From Aplectana chamaeleonis (lineage: Eukaryota > Nematoda > Chromadorea > Rhabditida > Cosmocercidae), in assembly GCA_029168955.1 (NCBI GenBank), contig JAPDOI010000154.1, forward strand, positions 1 through 64,000: 64,000 bases of DNA. Reading direction: 5' to 3'. Position numbers and translations under genes: made by a program. The notes beneath the pieces were generated by a model. It saw only the letters and a list, made by a program, of their open reading frames with translations. It had not been told where the DNA came from and did not search any database. How positions within the stretch are numbered: the first letter of the stretch is position 1; each line of letters begins with the position of its first letter. Shown piece after piece: positions 1-11,468 of the stretch.

Positions 1-290
1 AGACCTGACTATTTGAGCTCAGACACAATAGTTGAGTGATTGTGTGCGAAAGTCGGAAGTGTGTGAGCGAATTCCAAAAACTTCTCCACTCATGCCGGAA
101 GCTTCGCATTATCGCCTTCCATCAAACGCACATTGTGATGACACTTCCTGCCTTTTCAACGCGGAAGTTCTGCGTGACCACCTTCTTCACTAGGGCATTT
201 ACTGTTATGTAGCATCCCTTCCGAAACGTCTATTTGGAAGCTCCAGAAACTTTGCCAGATATCAGGCTTCACCCGATACTTTGCAGTTAA

Positions 291-437
291 CGTCGGCACG
301 GATCCTGAAGAGACTTCGCGTTCACTGTTGAAGGTTGGCGCAAAGTCGGTGCCATATGCTATCGCATAGGCGCACCGCGTTTGCGCCAACCTCCATTGGG
401 GAACCCAAAGTCTCTTCAGGATCCATGCCGATGTTAT
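291..437. repeat. Foldback (inverted-repeat) element
   Basis: A sequence around 291-350 (GTCGGCACGGATCCTGAAGA) returns inverted at about 387-437, with a short unpaired centre. Weaker pairing continues outward on both sides. This is a typical small MITE-like foldback. The 77-codon ORF across it has no recognisable domain and is best read as a by-product of the palindrome. Confidence 0.55.
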
Positions 438-726
438 ATGTTACGCCGAAACGTCCGCCAATCGGCCAGGTCGGTCTGATATGATCGGGAAATGGTATTG
501 AAACCTGCCGTCGACGCCTACGATTGCTTGAGTTGCTAACAGGGGAATGTCACTTGCAGAAAGTGGCCATTCTGAACGAAAGTCAACTTCGAAGTTTCAA
601 TTTTTTTATAGTACACCCAGTATATTATTTTCGAAATTTTATGCTGATCTTGGAGAGAGCCTCACGCCGATCACAGTGGTACCTCTGAAATCGTCCAAGA
701 CCCCCTATGGTCAGAGTTCTGGCTCC

Positions 727-1240
727 TTAAAGGCACAGTTCAAGCTCAGGGGCGAAATCTGAGAAGACCACATAATTATGGAAGTGGACTCACCCCTTAT
801 TACACCTGCCAAGTGCGAGCTCTCGACTTCCGAATAAGCGAGATATAGGGGGAAGCTAAATCCCTGGGAGCGCCCACATACAGGAAGCCACTTTGGCACG
901 CCCCTTTTACGATGTTTCGAAGAGCCTCAACAGTGGCGACGACATGTGAGCGATGGTTTTTCGATCAATAGCCCCGTTGCTTTCCTTCATTCTCCAGTCT
1001 CTCTAATACCGACTCAGGTCCGCTCGCAGACATCGGTTGCAAATGACAGAAGTTACAAGCCACGGACAACTCTGTCCACCCGTACTTCCGCAGCTCTAAT
1101 TTTGAGAGGCCCATAACCTGTTCCGTTCTCTCTAGAAGGTCTTGTACGATTTCAGAGACATCATTGGAATCAGCGTCGGACTGTTTTCAAGATAGGCTAA
1201 AAAGTAGAAACACGATTTCGAGGTTGGACTGTGCCTTTAA
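727..1240. mobile_element. MITE family C copy
   Basis: The element begins TTAAAGGCACAGT and ends with the inverted form ACTGTGCCTTTAA, so TTAA sits at both ends. Its interior shares blocks with copies at 10982-11468 and 41765-42240, including a CGAGATCTCAATTCC-like stretch and a conserved ACAACTC.GTCCACC block. No transposase is encoded. TTAA ends suggest mobilisation by a piggyBac-like enzyme; that is inference. Confidence 0.6.
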
Positions 1241-2103
1241 AGGCATCGTGCGCGCTGAAAATCAAATTCTTGTTTTTGTGTTAGATCGTTCAAGTGGACC
1301 TTGATAAGGCCACTCACAAAGTTTGCAGTCTTGAAATTTAACCGGAGTGGAGTTTTTTTCAGTTGAAAACGTCTTTCTAAGTTCGGGGGTTGGCCTTTGT
1401 GTCGATCATTTGTTACGTTCGTTCACCAAATGGGAAAAGAATGGGAAAAGAATTGATCAGCAAGTGACATAGTACACATGAGTGGAAGTTGATGAAGTAA
1501 ATCATATGATTATGTCTTGAATGTCTTTACTGCACATATCGGTCAACCTTTTCTCCCTTGAAAGTCAGCTGAAAGAAAGATGAACGGGATTTGATCGGGA
1601 GATCATGGGTCAACACAGCGATTCGTAGCGATCGACTGTTCCTTCCTCACGCGTCGATTGATTGAATGGGGTCTGAAAACGAAGAGAAAGGGGTCCGGAA
1701 AAGCAGTTTTTAGTAACTTTTCCGCGGTTCTCTCAACGTGGCTGTTGTTTAGGATACTAGAGCTTCCATTATACATCGAAAACTCAAAAACGAATTTCAT
1801 CGCGAACGATACCTTTAAAGATGCCCGTATTTCGAGGGTGAAAAATTGGTGGACGAGTTGTCTCAGGCCTGTATTTCTCTTCATTCGCAATTGTTGCGCG
1901 AGAGCGAGCCAGAATAAGGAGACAGCCTGGCAGTGGACTGAAGAACGACGACTTGTTGAGGATGTATCCATCCATCGAACCGTTGTCGAGTTCGAAAATC
2001 TGGTAGGGGATCGGGCCTGCGGTGGTCTCTCATATCTCGCTAATTTGGAGGAATTGAGATTTCGTACTTGGCAGGTATTATATGGGAGTGGTCTACTTAA
2101 CAA
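1237..2103. repeat. MITE C-type remnants with the shared conserved core
   Basis: A second left end (TTAAAGGCATCGTGCGC) starts exactly where the previous copy ends, and a matching inverted end (GCGAACGATACCTTTAA) lies near 1803-1817. At 1850-1915 is a block (GACGAGTTGTCTCAGGCCTG onward to GCGAGAGCGAG) that recurs at least six more times in the window in both orientations. The overlapping ORFs of 149 and 166 codons on opposite strands lie inside this repeat and are not credible genes. Confidence 0.5.
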
Positions 2104-2611
2104 TTAAAGGCAGCATACACGCTCAAAAATGATATCAATTCTATGGAATGAATCCAAGATCTGAAGCTGCTGATATTCAGAGATAACGAAAAAACCGGAA
2201 AAAAATCAACTGAAATGAAGATATAACGGTTCGTTCTACATTAGCCCAGAAGTGGACGAGTTTTACCGCATTGGCTGAAATAGCGGAGCTAGCGACAAAT
2301 TCGTTGTGATGACGACGCTAATGTATTCGTACGGCCCTTTCTGGAACTCTTACGACGTTCGAAGCGTAAAAAATGAGCCAATATGACCGTAATCGAGCAT
2401 TGATCATTGGTATTGAGGGGCGGAGCCTTCGTATCGGGCGCATGGAGCGGAGAGAAAGGGATTGATTTCTTGTGGACTCAATAAGTCTCAAACACGGTCA
2501 TTTTAACTCGTTTTCAACTCTTACAACTTCGTGAGGGCTCTTCTAGGGCCCGTACAACCCTACTAATGTAGTTATCTCAACAACTTTTGCGAGCGTGTAT
2601 GCTGCCTTTAA
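2104..2611. mobile_element. MITE family B copy (TTAA ends)
   Basis: It starts TTAAAGGCAGCATACACGCT and ends with the inverted form AGCGTGTATGCTGCCTTTAA-like, about 508 bp long. The same termini bound the elements at 48494-49075 and 50995-51653. No protein is encoded inside. Confidence 0.7.
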
Positions 2612-2750
2612 GTAGAAATCAAGAAATTCATTTCTGAGGGAGTTCTGTGCCTTTAATGCACCTAGGTAGATCGAAAACTACCAGTAACCTTTTTTAAACT
2701 CTAGAAAATCGAACACTTTCAGCCTAAGCCTTGTCCAAAGGGTAATTCGG

Positions 2751-2895
2751 GGCGCTGAACACGAATATGAGGTCCACTCTCAGTTTTTCAAAAGATTGCG
2801 GTAGGTTACTGTAGACAAATGATGCTTTACCTATTGTAACTTACAGTAATCCTCTCAGAAACTGAAAATCGACCTTACATTCGTGTTCAGCGCAT
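2751..2895. repeat. Foldback family G copy
   Basis: GCGCTGAACACGAATATGAG at the left end pairs with ATTCGTGTTCAGCGC at the right end. The interior carries GGTAGGTTACTGTAG and its complement. Related ends recur near 20985-21250, 44870-45500 and 58870-59500. Confidence 0.6.
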
Positions 2896-2917
2896 CGAAT
2901 AAAGGCTATAAAACGGC

Positions 2918-3030
2918 GTGCTGGTGCACAGCGGAGGTCAGAGACAGTGAGAGAGCGCATGACAGACGGAGGGAGCAGAATCGTACGCCCGGCTCGCGCC
3001 ATGAGTCGTGAGCATTACGACGTTTTACAG
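2918..3030. repeat. Dispersed repeat family H
   Basis: A block of roughly 110 bp (GTGCACAGCGGAGGTCAGAG, then GAGAGCGCATGACAGACGGA) has clear relatives at about 37505-37625 in the same orientation, 20130-20215 and 62880-62990 in inverse orientation, and a diverged one at 56835-56930. Its function is unknown. Confidence 0.55.
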
Positions 3031-3650
3031 AGGATAACTTCTTTAGACAAATTTTGAGCCGTAACTGTTTAAATTTCCGAAATCCAAAAAAGTGTACTTG
3101 TTGCACTCTTTTGGATTTCATATGCATCTGGGAAATTTACCAAAATTAAGATTGTTTCTTCCTACCTTTCCCACAAAACTCGACAGGCCACTTTTCGAGA
3201 CTTCAGTTTTTGCAGGGATCAGTCCAAGGCAGGGATGAGAGGAAGTTTTCCCTGAATTTCGGACAACGGAAAGACCTTCTAATTTGTTTTCGGAATGAGA
3301 AATCGGAACGCTAAAATCCATCGGAAATCGGAATTAGGAAATCGGAAATTCATTTAGCGAAATTCTTAACCCTCCCCTGATGACTGTGCCTACCAAAAAA
3401 CTTAGGAGACTGAATAATTTTCATGTAAACACAATCAACCTCGGCTTTGTGAAAAGCGAAGACAGACCTCGAATTTGAATTTAGCGCCCTCCCGAGATAA
3501 CCTCTTGGGAATTTGGCAAGGAAAAGTGTAAAAAAAATTCTAATCACGTGAATATTTCGGATTTCTTTCGCATTTTCAGGCTTTTTTCGGGAATCGGAAG
3601 ACCAAAAATCGTCGGAATTCGGAAATCTGCTCATCTCTGGTCCCAGGTCA

Positions 3651-4208
3651 GGGCATGTGGATCGAATCCACACCGCGGGTGTGGCTAAGGAGCAGTTCGG
3701 CTAGCACACGCGACGCGCGACGGAAATAACGCGGTGCGCGTTCATCGTCCTTGGGGCGCGTTGACCGAGGACCTTCGAAAAAAATAGTCGTTGTCCCATT
3801 GTAGCCGTCCCCCCTTATAATTTTTTGCATTTTTTAATGTTTTTTTGTTTATAATGTGCTTTTTTAGACGCAGTGCTTCTCATACCATCGCTTCAATGGA
3901 ATTCGCACTTTGTATACAAGTTTTCTTAGAGTTCTTTTTGTTTGCTTCTTGGAGCGCAACGAGAGATGATGATATTGATTCCGACGCCGACCCTACGTCT
4001 GACACATCAACCTACATGAACAAAATGCAAAAAAAAAACGATAAAGAGGAACGGCTAAAATGGAACAAAAACAACTTTTTTGAGTGCCCTCGGTTAACGC
4101 GCCCCAAGGACGATGAGCGCGCACAGCGTTTTACCGTCGCGCGCGTCGTGTGTACCAGCCGAACTGCTCCTTAGCCACACCCGCGGTGTGGATTCGATCC
4201 ACATGCCC
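3651..4208. mobile_element. DNA-transposon-like MITE with ~130-bp terminal inverted repeats
   Basis: The left end (GGGCATGTGGATCGAATCCA, onward to about 3790) is repeated inverted at about 4070-4208. Both arms contain GTGTGGCTAAGGAGCAGTTC, the ACGCGCGACGG region, and GTCCTTGGGGCGCGTT or their complements. The 280-bp AT-rich interior has an ORF (MFIMCFFRRSAS...) without known similarity. The element is non-autonomous, about 558 bp. Confidence 0.75.
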
Positions 4209-4360
4209 CAGATCAGAGTTTTTCGAATGGCTTCCGAACAAGAATGTCAGTCGCGTGAACTTCAGGCTGTCTCAGTGGTTTACTTTTTTTGATGCGTACT
4301 TTGACCGAGTCGTTCCGTCGTACTGTGGTAGTAGTGCCCATAAATGTTCAAATAACTGAC

Positions 4361-4633
4361 CACTGCTCGCCTTCGCTGAATTTCCACCAATATCGCCCTC
4401 TCCATCAATGATAATCACTGATGCATTGTGATTAAGTGCCGCTAGCGCTGCGGAAAGTCCGGCTAAACCACCTCCAACGACAATGACCGGCTCATCGGCG
4501 CAGAAAACATAAAATTGACCCATATAAAATCAGCCTGCCTGCATCCTGCAGGAAGCAAAAAATGGTGAATTACCTCGTCAACGGCGATCGCAGTCAGAGA
4601 ACATATTATGCAGAGAATTGGCACGACCGGCAT
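4361..4633 (-). CDS. Fumarate-reductase-like FAD flavoprotein, 5' part (two exons)
   Basis: This is the start of a secreted or organellar FAD-dependent flavoprotein of the soluble fumarate reductase (OSM1-like) type, which reduces fumarate to succinate with bound FAD. Exon 1 (4574-4633) begins with ATG and encodes a 20-residue hydrophobic signal-like leader (MPVVPILCIICSLTAIAVDE), ending at donor GAG|GTAATT. Exon 2 (4361-4490), after an 83-bp intron, encodes PVIVVGGGLAGLSAA, the GxGxxG Rossmann motif for FAD. It continues with the acidic end of strand 2 (IIIDGEGDIGGNSAKASSG), where GGNSAKASSG is characteristic of this family. Exon 2 ends in phase 1 at GTCAGT. The acceptor (GATGAG|CC) is not the usual TTTCAG, which is the weak point of the model. 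No following exon was identified at lower coordinates. The gene either continues past the window edge after a long intron holding the 3651-4208 MITE, or is truncated. Confidence 0.82.
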
Positions 4634-4901
4634 ACTCCAGGAGTTGTCAGCCAAGAATGAAATCACATTCAGTAGCACATAAACGTATGTACACAACTGA
4701 TATGGAGTTCGGCTACGAAAAAACGCATTGCACTTCTGTTGGCAGGGAATCGATACCTACAAGTAATCAGACGTGAATTTCTCGCAAACATGACGGAAGG
4801 TTATGATCCGAAGAATGTTCGATATCGTCACGCAGTGGCTGGAACCTCAGATCTTATGAGAAGAATCAGAAAAATAATGATTTCTTTGTTCTCTGATACT
4901 T

Positions 4902-5010
4902 AAAGGCACAGTACTCTTTCAGGTATAAATTTTGTGATTTTCATATCATTTTGTAGTACTTTTGACTCCTCCTGTATAACACGTGCCTGGTGCGAGATCT
5001 CAATTCCTAA
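4902..5010. repeat. Family C left-end fragment
   Basis: Starts TTAAAGGCACAGTACTCTTT and runs to a GAGATCTCAATTCCTA block, matching inverted sequence at about 39905-40005. No matching right end is present, so the copy is truncated, next to the 41-bp array. Confidence 0.5.
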
Positions 5011-5048
5011 AAATCCTACTAACTATTAGAGTGAGGACTTTTTAAAAA

Positions 5049-5290
5049 AAGACCGAACGAACGAATTTCAAATAAATTCGTTTATTTTTTATTCCGAACG
5101 AACGAATTTCGAATAAATTCGTTCATTTTTTATTTCGAACGAACGAATTTCGAATAAATTCGTTCATTTTTTATTTCGAACGAACGAATTTCGAATAAAT
5201 TCGTTCATTTTTTATTCCGAACGAACGAATTTTGAATAAATTCGTTCATTTTTTATTTCGAACGAACGAATATTCGAAAATTCGAATGAC
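5049..5290. repeat. 41-bp tandem array (AATTCG-rich)
   Basis: About five and a half copies of a 41-bp unit containing CGAACGAACGAATTTCGAAT and AAATTCGTTCATTTTTTATT. The unit is nearly self-complementary, since AACGAATTTCGAATAAATTCGTT folds back. Related AATTCG/ATTCGAAT arrays occur at 8100-8405, 49795-49975 and 53240-53432. Confidence 0.85.
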
Positions 5291-5588
5291 GAATAATTTA
5301 AGCATCCATAGCATTATCGCGCAACTGCGAAGTGAGCGGCACTAACAAGTTGAATTCTTCTTCTAGAGCTTTATTTCCACTTACAATTGGGATTAAATAC
5401 AAGACGACTCATCTCTAGGCCTGTACGGGCTACAACGCAAAGAATGCTACAAAATCAACTTTTCCTCTGTAGCTTAGCCTAAGGAGCTTATTCGAGGACC
5501 TTACTAACTTTGCCTGCCCCATAAGCCAGCGATATTGGTGGAGCCGAGCTCCATAGTTATCTCCATAGGGTGCTTTCGCCTCTATGGT

Positions 5589-6080
5589 TTAAAGGCAGTG
5601 TTCACGACAATCTTTGATTTTGAGATTATTCGCTATATCGATTAACTGGCCCCCGGGCAGATCCAGAATGACGTAAAAATTGAGAAAAACGCAACAGAAG
5701 TACGCGAAATCCTCAAGTATCACCACGCCTCTTAAGTATCACAGGAATTGTTTGTTGTGACAATGAAATCTTTTGTGGACGCGTCCTTTGCAATTCTTTA
5801 CTCTCTATTGCTCCGTTCCTTCTTTAGAGTCCTAACTGATTCTGCTTTGCATGAAATATTCTTCTATTTTCGATTGACACAGTTTTCCAACGGTGACAAC
5901 CACCATTAACATGTTTATCCGACCGGACAACTGGCCCATGTTAAAGAATAATGTCACTGAAATACGACGTTTTAATGCGTTTCTCGCCATTTCTTCGTAA
6001 TTTTGGTAACACTTGGAGGCCAGCGCATTGTTTTATGTGAAAAACTCGCGGATGAAAATCATCGTGAACACTGCCTTTGA
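5589..6080. mobile_element. MITE family A copy 1
   Basis: It starts TTAAAGGCAGTGTTCACGAC and ends with the inverted ATCGTGAACACTGCCTTTGA, about 492 bp. Its interior is the reverse complement of the copy at 7186-7677, for example AATGAAATCTTTTGTGGACG against its complement there. It is non-coding. Confidence 0.8.
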
Positions 6081-6129
6081 ATGAGAGGCGCAGAGTTCTG
6101 CTGGAGCCAGCAACGGGGTTCGGCTCCAC

Positions 6130-6840
6130 CGACCTGGCTGGCTTACTCTGAGAGAATCTTTTGCGCTAGTACCGTGATGCTCCCGTGATTCGCGTTCGTT
6201 CCGCGATAGTTACCCAATCGACTCATCCGTTGACATTCTCGTTCTCATACCGTGATAATACCGCGATCGTTGAGAGGTTTACGGCGCTAATACTGTGGTG
6301 CACTCGCGATGCGCGATGGTACCGTGATCGACTCCCCCCGCTCCCGCGTCCTCATGTTGTGCAGATTTGTAAAGCAGCGCGAAATGCGGCGAGGGCAATA
6401 CCTTATAGCTTCGTGTTGATCTGATAGGCAACACTCGCTCGGGTGAAACATCGAGAGGGCCTGGATGCGGTACCATCAGAAGGCTGGAAGAATCTCGCGA
6501 TCGTCCCGCGGTAGTTCCAAGCTCGGTTCGTCGCGGATCCGCGATGTAACGCCCCGAATATGTCAATGTATAAACGCGATTCGCCCTCAGGTTGAAACTG
6601 GTAGGATCTCGCAATCGTTCCGTGATAGGCCCAGGCTCGACTCCTCGCGGTTTTGCTATAGAGCATCGTGGGAGCATCGATGAACGAACGCGGTACACTC
6701 TCGGTTTGAGAGTGGCAGAATTTCGCGATCGTTGCGCGATAGGTCCATGCTAGAATCCTCTCGCTCCTACCAGAAACAGGAGACTCTATCCGTGAACAAT
6801 CGCGGGGGATCCTCTCAGAGTATGGAGCGAGCAAAGTTAG
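6130..6840. repeat. Degenerate ~117-bp minisatellite, copy 1
   Basis: The minus-strand translation repeats a 38-39 residue pattern (...YRGTIARF...RLYID...LHRG.ATN.A), giving a ~117-bp unit three to five times with drift. A second array of the same family lies at 62030-62600 in the same orientation, and a fragment (CTATCCGTGAACGATCGCGG) at about 63645. The ORFs of 139 and 143 codons here are products of the repeat. Confidence 0.65.
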
Positions 6841-7185
6841 GAATCCGAAATATCATTCGACGCAGAATTTCACGTAGATTTCAAAAACAACCCTCACCAG
6901 TTTAAAGAGTTATAGGCAAAAAACCGGTGTTTCGTAAAATGAATAAGGCTGAAGGATCGAGAATAGTTTTTCAAACTGGAAGCACAAGTTGACGCAGAAT
7001 TCTATCTCCAAGCACAAAAAAGTTATGGACGAAGAACCGGCAGTGACACCCACACAATCTTGAAAATGACTTGCATGAGTGTTGGGTGACTTTCATTCTT
7101 TTTCGGGGCGCGTACTGGGGGGAGATCGGAGTACTGGGCGGAGTTTATTGCTCCGTCGGCCAATCGACAGACGTCTCTCCACCCC

Positions 7186-7677
7186 TTAAAGACAGTGTTC
7201 ACGATGATTCTCGTTTCCAAGTTTTCCACTCAAAACCATGCGTTGGCAACCATGTGTTACCAAAATCACGAAGAAACGCCGAGAAACGCACTAATTCGTC
7301 TTATTTTAGTGACATTATTCTGTGGCTTGGACTAGTTGTCTGGTTGGATGAACATGTTCACGGTGGTTGTCACCGGTAAAAAATGGGACTAATAGAAAAT
7401 AGAAGAATATATTGGGCAAAACAGTATTAGCTAGTGCCCGAAGGAAAGAACGGAGCAACACAGAATGGAGAATTGCAAAAGACGGGTCCACAAAAGATTT
7501 CATTGTCACAACGAACAGTTCCATTGATACTTAAGAGGCGGGCTGATACTTGAGGATTTCGTGCCCTCCTGGTGCGTTTTTCTCCGTTTCTTCGTCATTT
7601 CAGTTTTACTCGGGGGCCAAACAATCGATTTAGCGACTAATCTCAAAATCGAAGATTATCGTGAACACTGCCTTTAA
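7186..7677. mobile_element. MITE family A copy 2
   Basis: TTAAAGACAGTGTTCACGAT at the left and ATCGTGAACACTGCCTTTAA at the right, 492 bp, the same length as copy 1 but in inverse orientation. TTAA is present at both ends. Confidence 0.85.
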
Positions 7678-7689
7678 GACGTGGGTGAT

Positions 7690-8030
7690 TGGTCAACGGA
7701 GGGATAAACCCCACCCCCACGTATTCCAATCTCCTCCTGTGCCTCGGGGCGTTTCAACGGTTGTCACCGGTTTCCCCCAATGATGGAGGTTCCCCCTTCA
7801 CCTGCCCAGAGGTGAGGGTTGGTGGAGTACATGGCTCCACCCAACGAAGCTATGGTTGGTGTTATCATTGCCCAGCGGCATGGAAAAATGGGAGTGGCCA
7901 AGTGCGATTGCCATATGGCTCCCCCTGTTAGAACCGCCCTAATAGCCTCATCAGACGGTGTGGGGAAAAAATTTAGTTCTTGCGTTCGGGAAAATGGAAC
8001 AATGGAGTAATGAAGAGACTGACATCAGTC
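7690..8030. other. Unassigned GC-richer stretch
   Basis: Contains ORFs of 80 and 63 codons without recognisable domains. AAAATGGGAGTGGCCAAGTG resembles AAAATGGGTATGGCCAAGTG in the foldback at 13240-13433, so this is probably repeat-derived. No gene is supported. Confidence 0.3.
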
Positions 8031-8099
8031 TTGAAAGGTATGTCGATTCCTTCATACATTAGAGCTGATTTTCATATTTTTTGTTAAACCAGCTCGGGT

Positions 8100-8405
8100 A
8101 TTCAAATTGGAATAAAGTTCGAATATTCACCGCTGCGAATAAACGAATTCGAATAATATTCGAATAATCACCTTTCCCGAATAGTCGAATTCGAATAATA
8201 TTCGAATACTCACCTTTCCCGAATAGTCGAATTCGAATAATATTCGAATATTCACCTTTCCCGAATAGTCGAATTCGAATAATATTCGAATATTCACCTT
8301 TCCCGAATAGTCGAATTTGAATAATGTTCGAATTTTCACACTTTTCGAATATTCGAATGTTCGAATAAAAATTCGTTCGAAAAATTCGAATAATTATTCG
8401 AACTC
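8100..8405. repeat. 42-bp tandem array (ATTCGAAT-rich)
   Basis: About five copies of a 42-bp unit holding CGAATTCGAATAATATTCGA and ATTCACCTTTCCCGAATAGT. The unit length gives an open minus-strand frame repeating 14 residues (IRILFEFDYSGKVN), which is an artefact. Confidence 0.85.
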
Positions 8406-8721
8406 GAATATTCGGTCCTCACTCTACTAACTATATCTGGCTAAGTGTGTGTGACCATCTGTGTGTGTGTGAGAGAGTGACCGGAAATTAGTCATCGTCA
8501 CCCGTCGTTAACAATTGACACCCGACTGTCACACCCACTGTCCACGCATGCAGCGGTGGTCATTGACCTCGCTTTCGTGTCAATCGACAAACAAGAGCAC
8601 AATCAGATCTGAGTGTTGTTCTACTGCGCATATTTTGCTTCATTCGTGCCTATTCCTTTGAATATTCTGGATAGACAGCTTTCTGGGATGAGCTCAAGAA
8701 CTGAGCAGGGGCGGTATGCCC

Positions 8722-9094
8722 GAACGCTGTGAAGAAGGTCGGGGAGCCGCTCCGCGTTCTATGCGCGCAGCGTCGAGTCACGGGACGGCCCCGAAGTGCA
8801 TGGCGTGTATTAGTGTAACGCAGACGTGAATGCTCATTTCACCAAAAACTCTACGCGCGGATTTTCTGTCATCCCAGGGACGTTTGCTTCCAATTATTGA
8901 GATGCACGGGATAAAAAAAAGTACCAGAGAGCGACTGGGATGACAAAAAATAGCTGTTTGGCGTATAGCTTGCTGCAGAAGGTGCATTTACGTCCGCGAC
9001 ACACCAATTTACGTCATAATTTTCGGGCCGTCCCGTGGCTCGACGCCGCGCGCACAGGACGCAGAACGGCTCCCTGACCTTCTTCGCAGCGTTC
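8722..9094. mobile_element. MITE with ~75-bp terminal inverted repeats
   Basis: GAACGCTGTGAAGAAGGTCG through CACGGGACGGCCC at the left pairs with GGGCCGTCCCGTGGCTCGAC through CTTCTTCGCAGCGTTC at the right. The interior has inner pairing (CATCCCAGGGACG with the later CTGGGATGACA). No transposase is encoded. Confidence 0.75.
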
Positions 9095-9399
9095 ATGCAT
9101 GTCGCCCCAGGACATCAATCTACCCCGAAAAGTTCACCAAACCATGGAAAAGTGTGACATAACTTTCTCTGCATATTCTCTTCTTTCAAATCTGTGTCAG
9201 ACTGCGAAGGGTTATGCGTCGCATTGCAAAATTTCCCTGCGTGAGCTTGATTGAGCACAGTGTAACTGGTTCCCGTGAAATCATACAGCAGCGCGCGAGT
9301 TTTTTTTTTGCAAAAACGCTTTTTGTGACGTTTTTTGCCCATGCAACTGTAAGCAATATTGCCGCGACTTCGCCGCAACTCCTCCGGTTTGAAACCTGC

Positions 9400-9630
9400 C
9401 GGAGGAGCTGCGGGAGAGATGCGAGGTAGAACCGCGGACGATTCTTTATTGACCAAATCGCGGTAGGGTCGCGGTGGAGTTCCGAGGGAGTCCCAGTAAA
9501 GTACCGAAAGCGTTATCGAAGGAGAAGTCGCGTCAAAGCCGCGGAAGAGTCCAGGGTTGCTTGGGAGTCGCGGAATGGTCCGGTATCGCCAAGGAGTCGT
9601 GGGGCTGCAGCGGAAGAGTCACGGCAATAT
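9400..9630. repeat. Short degenerate GC-rich repeats
   Basis: Motifs such as GCGGTAGGGTCGCGGTGGAG, GAGTCGCGG and GCGGAAGAGTC recur irregularly. The overlapping ORFs on both strands have no recognisable content. Confidence 0.35.
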
Positions 9631-10049
9631 TTCTCAGATAAAGCGCCACATCGCCATATCTCGCTTCGAAATTGACGAAATGGAATTTCGAGGCAGTTTG
9701 CGTGTTCCTCTCAGTGAGGCAAATGTAAAGAGTTATTGCGACTGCGCTATAATGTTGAAAAAGGTGTGTTTTTTTCTTCAAAAATTCATGTCGACCACAG
9801 GTCAGAAAATGAAAGATTTCTGCTATCATGGTCATCTGACCAGTTCATAGTGAGGGATTTGTTAGTGCAAATATGCATTTTTTGATGCACTTCTTGAGTT
9901 TAATCTATTAATTTCGAATACTATCGTATAAGGCTGAATGAAAGCAATTTAGAAATTGCTTCAAAATTGGAATCGGACCACATTGAAGCAAGTTATGGCG
10001 ATGCAGCGCTTTGTGAGCGCAAAAAACACCGCAAAATGCTTTTCTGCGA

Positions 10050-10455
10050 ACAATTGTGCGGTACTGTACCTCAGGGGTAAAATTCGATATTATAGTCCGC
10101 CCACCGTGTGTAGCAACCTTGCCAAGCGCGAGATCTCAATTCCATCAAGCAAAAGAGAAACTACTAAAAGCGTATTTAAGCGTTTCGACCCCGAAAAGGT
10201 GACCAAATTTTTTCAAATGGAAAAATTAGTTTGTGTGGCGATGCTCGAAAGCAAAATGTACAATAGCAGAGCTCTTGATTCCCTTTCCGGGGCGGTGTGT
10301 GCAGTTAGGCTTTTGGGCGGGGCCGACTTTTTTCGTTGAAGTTTCTCTCTTATTAGAGCGAATTGAGATCCCCCGCTTGGCAGGGTTGCTATTCACGGTG
10401 GGCGGGCTATAATATCAAATTTTACTCCTGATGTTGCACTGTGCCTTCAAGGCTG
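10050..10455. mobile_element. MITE, C-related, with long inverted ends
   Basis: The left arm (GGGGTAAAATTCGATATTAT, ...CCGCCCACCGTG..., GCGAGATCTCAATTCC) is repeated inverted at 10340-10455 (GAATTGAGATCCCCCGCTTG, CACGGTGGGCGGGCTATAAT). The 127-codon ORF inside spans both arms and is not a credible gene. Confidence 0.65.
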
Positions 10456-10935
10456 TTTAGCACAACGAGGCACTGCTCTGCAATTCCATAGATTCTAAAG
10501 CACGCCCACAAGTACGCAACGAAGCGGCGTGGGTGTGCCCCTTGTAAGCGAGATATAAGCGACCACCAAGGGCCCGACCCTTTCATCCACCACCACAGAC
10601 CACACCCCCTTTCTTGATCGTCGAACTCAATAGCGGCTAGATGGATGCATGAAATTATAAGGCGTCGGTATTCTCCGCTTTCTTGCCGGTCTGTCTCCTC
10701 ACTCTGGTTCGCTCCCGTGCAGCGACTGCGAATAAAGAGAAACACAGGCCTGAGACAACTCGTCCACATAATTTTCGCCCTCAAAATATTTGCATTTTCG
10801 AGGAGCCATAACTCCGTTCGTGGGGGGGGGGGCATTGAGCGATTTCAGAGATATCATTGTGATCAGCGTTCGATTCTCTCCAAGATAAGTACAAAACCTG
10901 AGAAATCTCCTGGGTGTCCTGGGCTTTTAAAGGTA
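10456..10935. repeat. Dispersed repeat with the conserved core, minus orientation
   Basis: Carries the reverse complement of the recurring core (ACAGGCCTGAGACAACTCGTCCACAT at 10744-10769) followed by GAGCCATAACTCCGTTCGTG and GATTTCAGAGATATCATTGT. The same order of blocks appears at 42040-42180, 50830-50950 and 61330-61460. Confidence 0.55.
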
Positions 10936-10981
10936 TTGTTTGCGCGTCGAAAGCAAGGTAGGGTTATGAGGTTGGAAGGGG

Positions 10982-11468
10982 TCAAAGGCACAGTCCATTC
11001 TTAGTATCGCGTTTTCAGTTTTTCTGCTCAACTTGAAGACATTTTCACTTTGATCGCACAGGTGTCACCAGAATTGCCCAGAATCCACTACGAACAGAGT
11101 TATGGTCACTCAAAAAATGCAATTTTGAATAGCTAGAATTCCGTGGACGAGTTGTATCCGGGCTGTAATTTCACGTCATTCGCAGCCATCGCACTGCGGT
11201 AGGTCGCAATATAAAGCTGGACAATTAACAAATGGAAGAAAATACATAGATCTTGAACAAAATTCATCGCGCGCCTCGTCCGTATTGGGGTTGAGAACCT
11301 GTCGGTGGGCGTTACCCAATGTTTCTTTTCTGGGGGCGTGGTCGACTTTTTCCTCGCGTTTTCTCGATTATTTGAGTGAATTGAGATTTCGCGCTTGGCA
11401 GGGTTGCTATACTTGTCGATCGGACTATAATATCAGAAATCGCCCCTGAGGTTGGAGTGTGCCTTTAA
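10982..11468. mobile_element. MITE family C copy
   Basis: Left end TCAAAGGCACAGTCCATTC, right end GGAGTGTGCCTTTAA, about 487 bp. Internally it has the GGACGAGTTGTATCCGGGCT variant of the core and GAATTGAGATTTCGCGCTTG near the right end. Non-coding. Confidence 0.6.

Noticed and set aside
1603..2107. Overlapping 166- and 149-codon ORFs on opposite strands
   Set aside because: Both lie over a dispersed repeat that recurs in several other places with broken frames.
3655..3690. tRNA-derived SINE, because of GGATCGAATCC in the element ends
   Set aside because: The match is part of a palindromic inverted terminus, and no A box is present at tRNA spacing.
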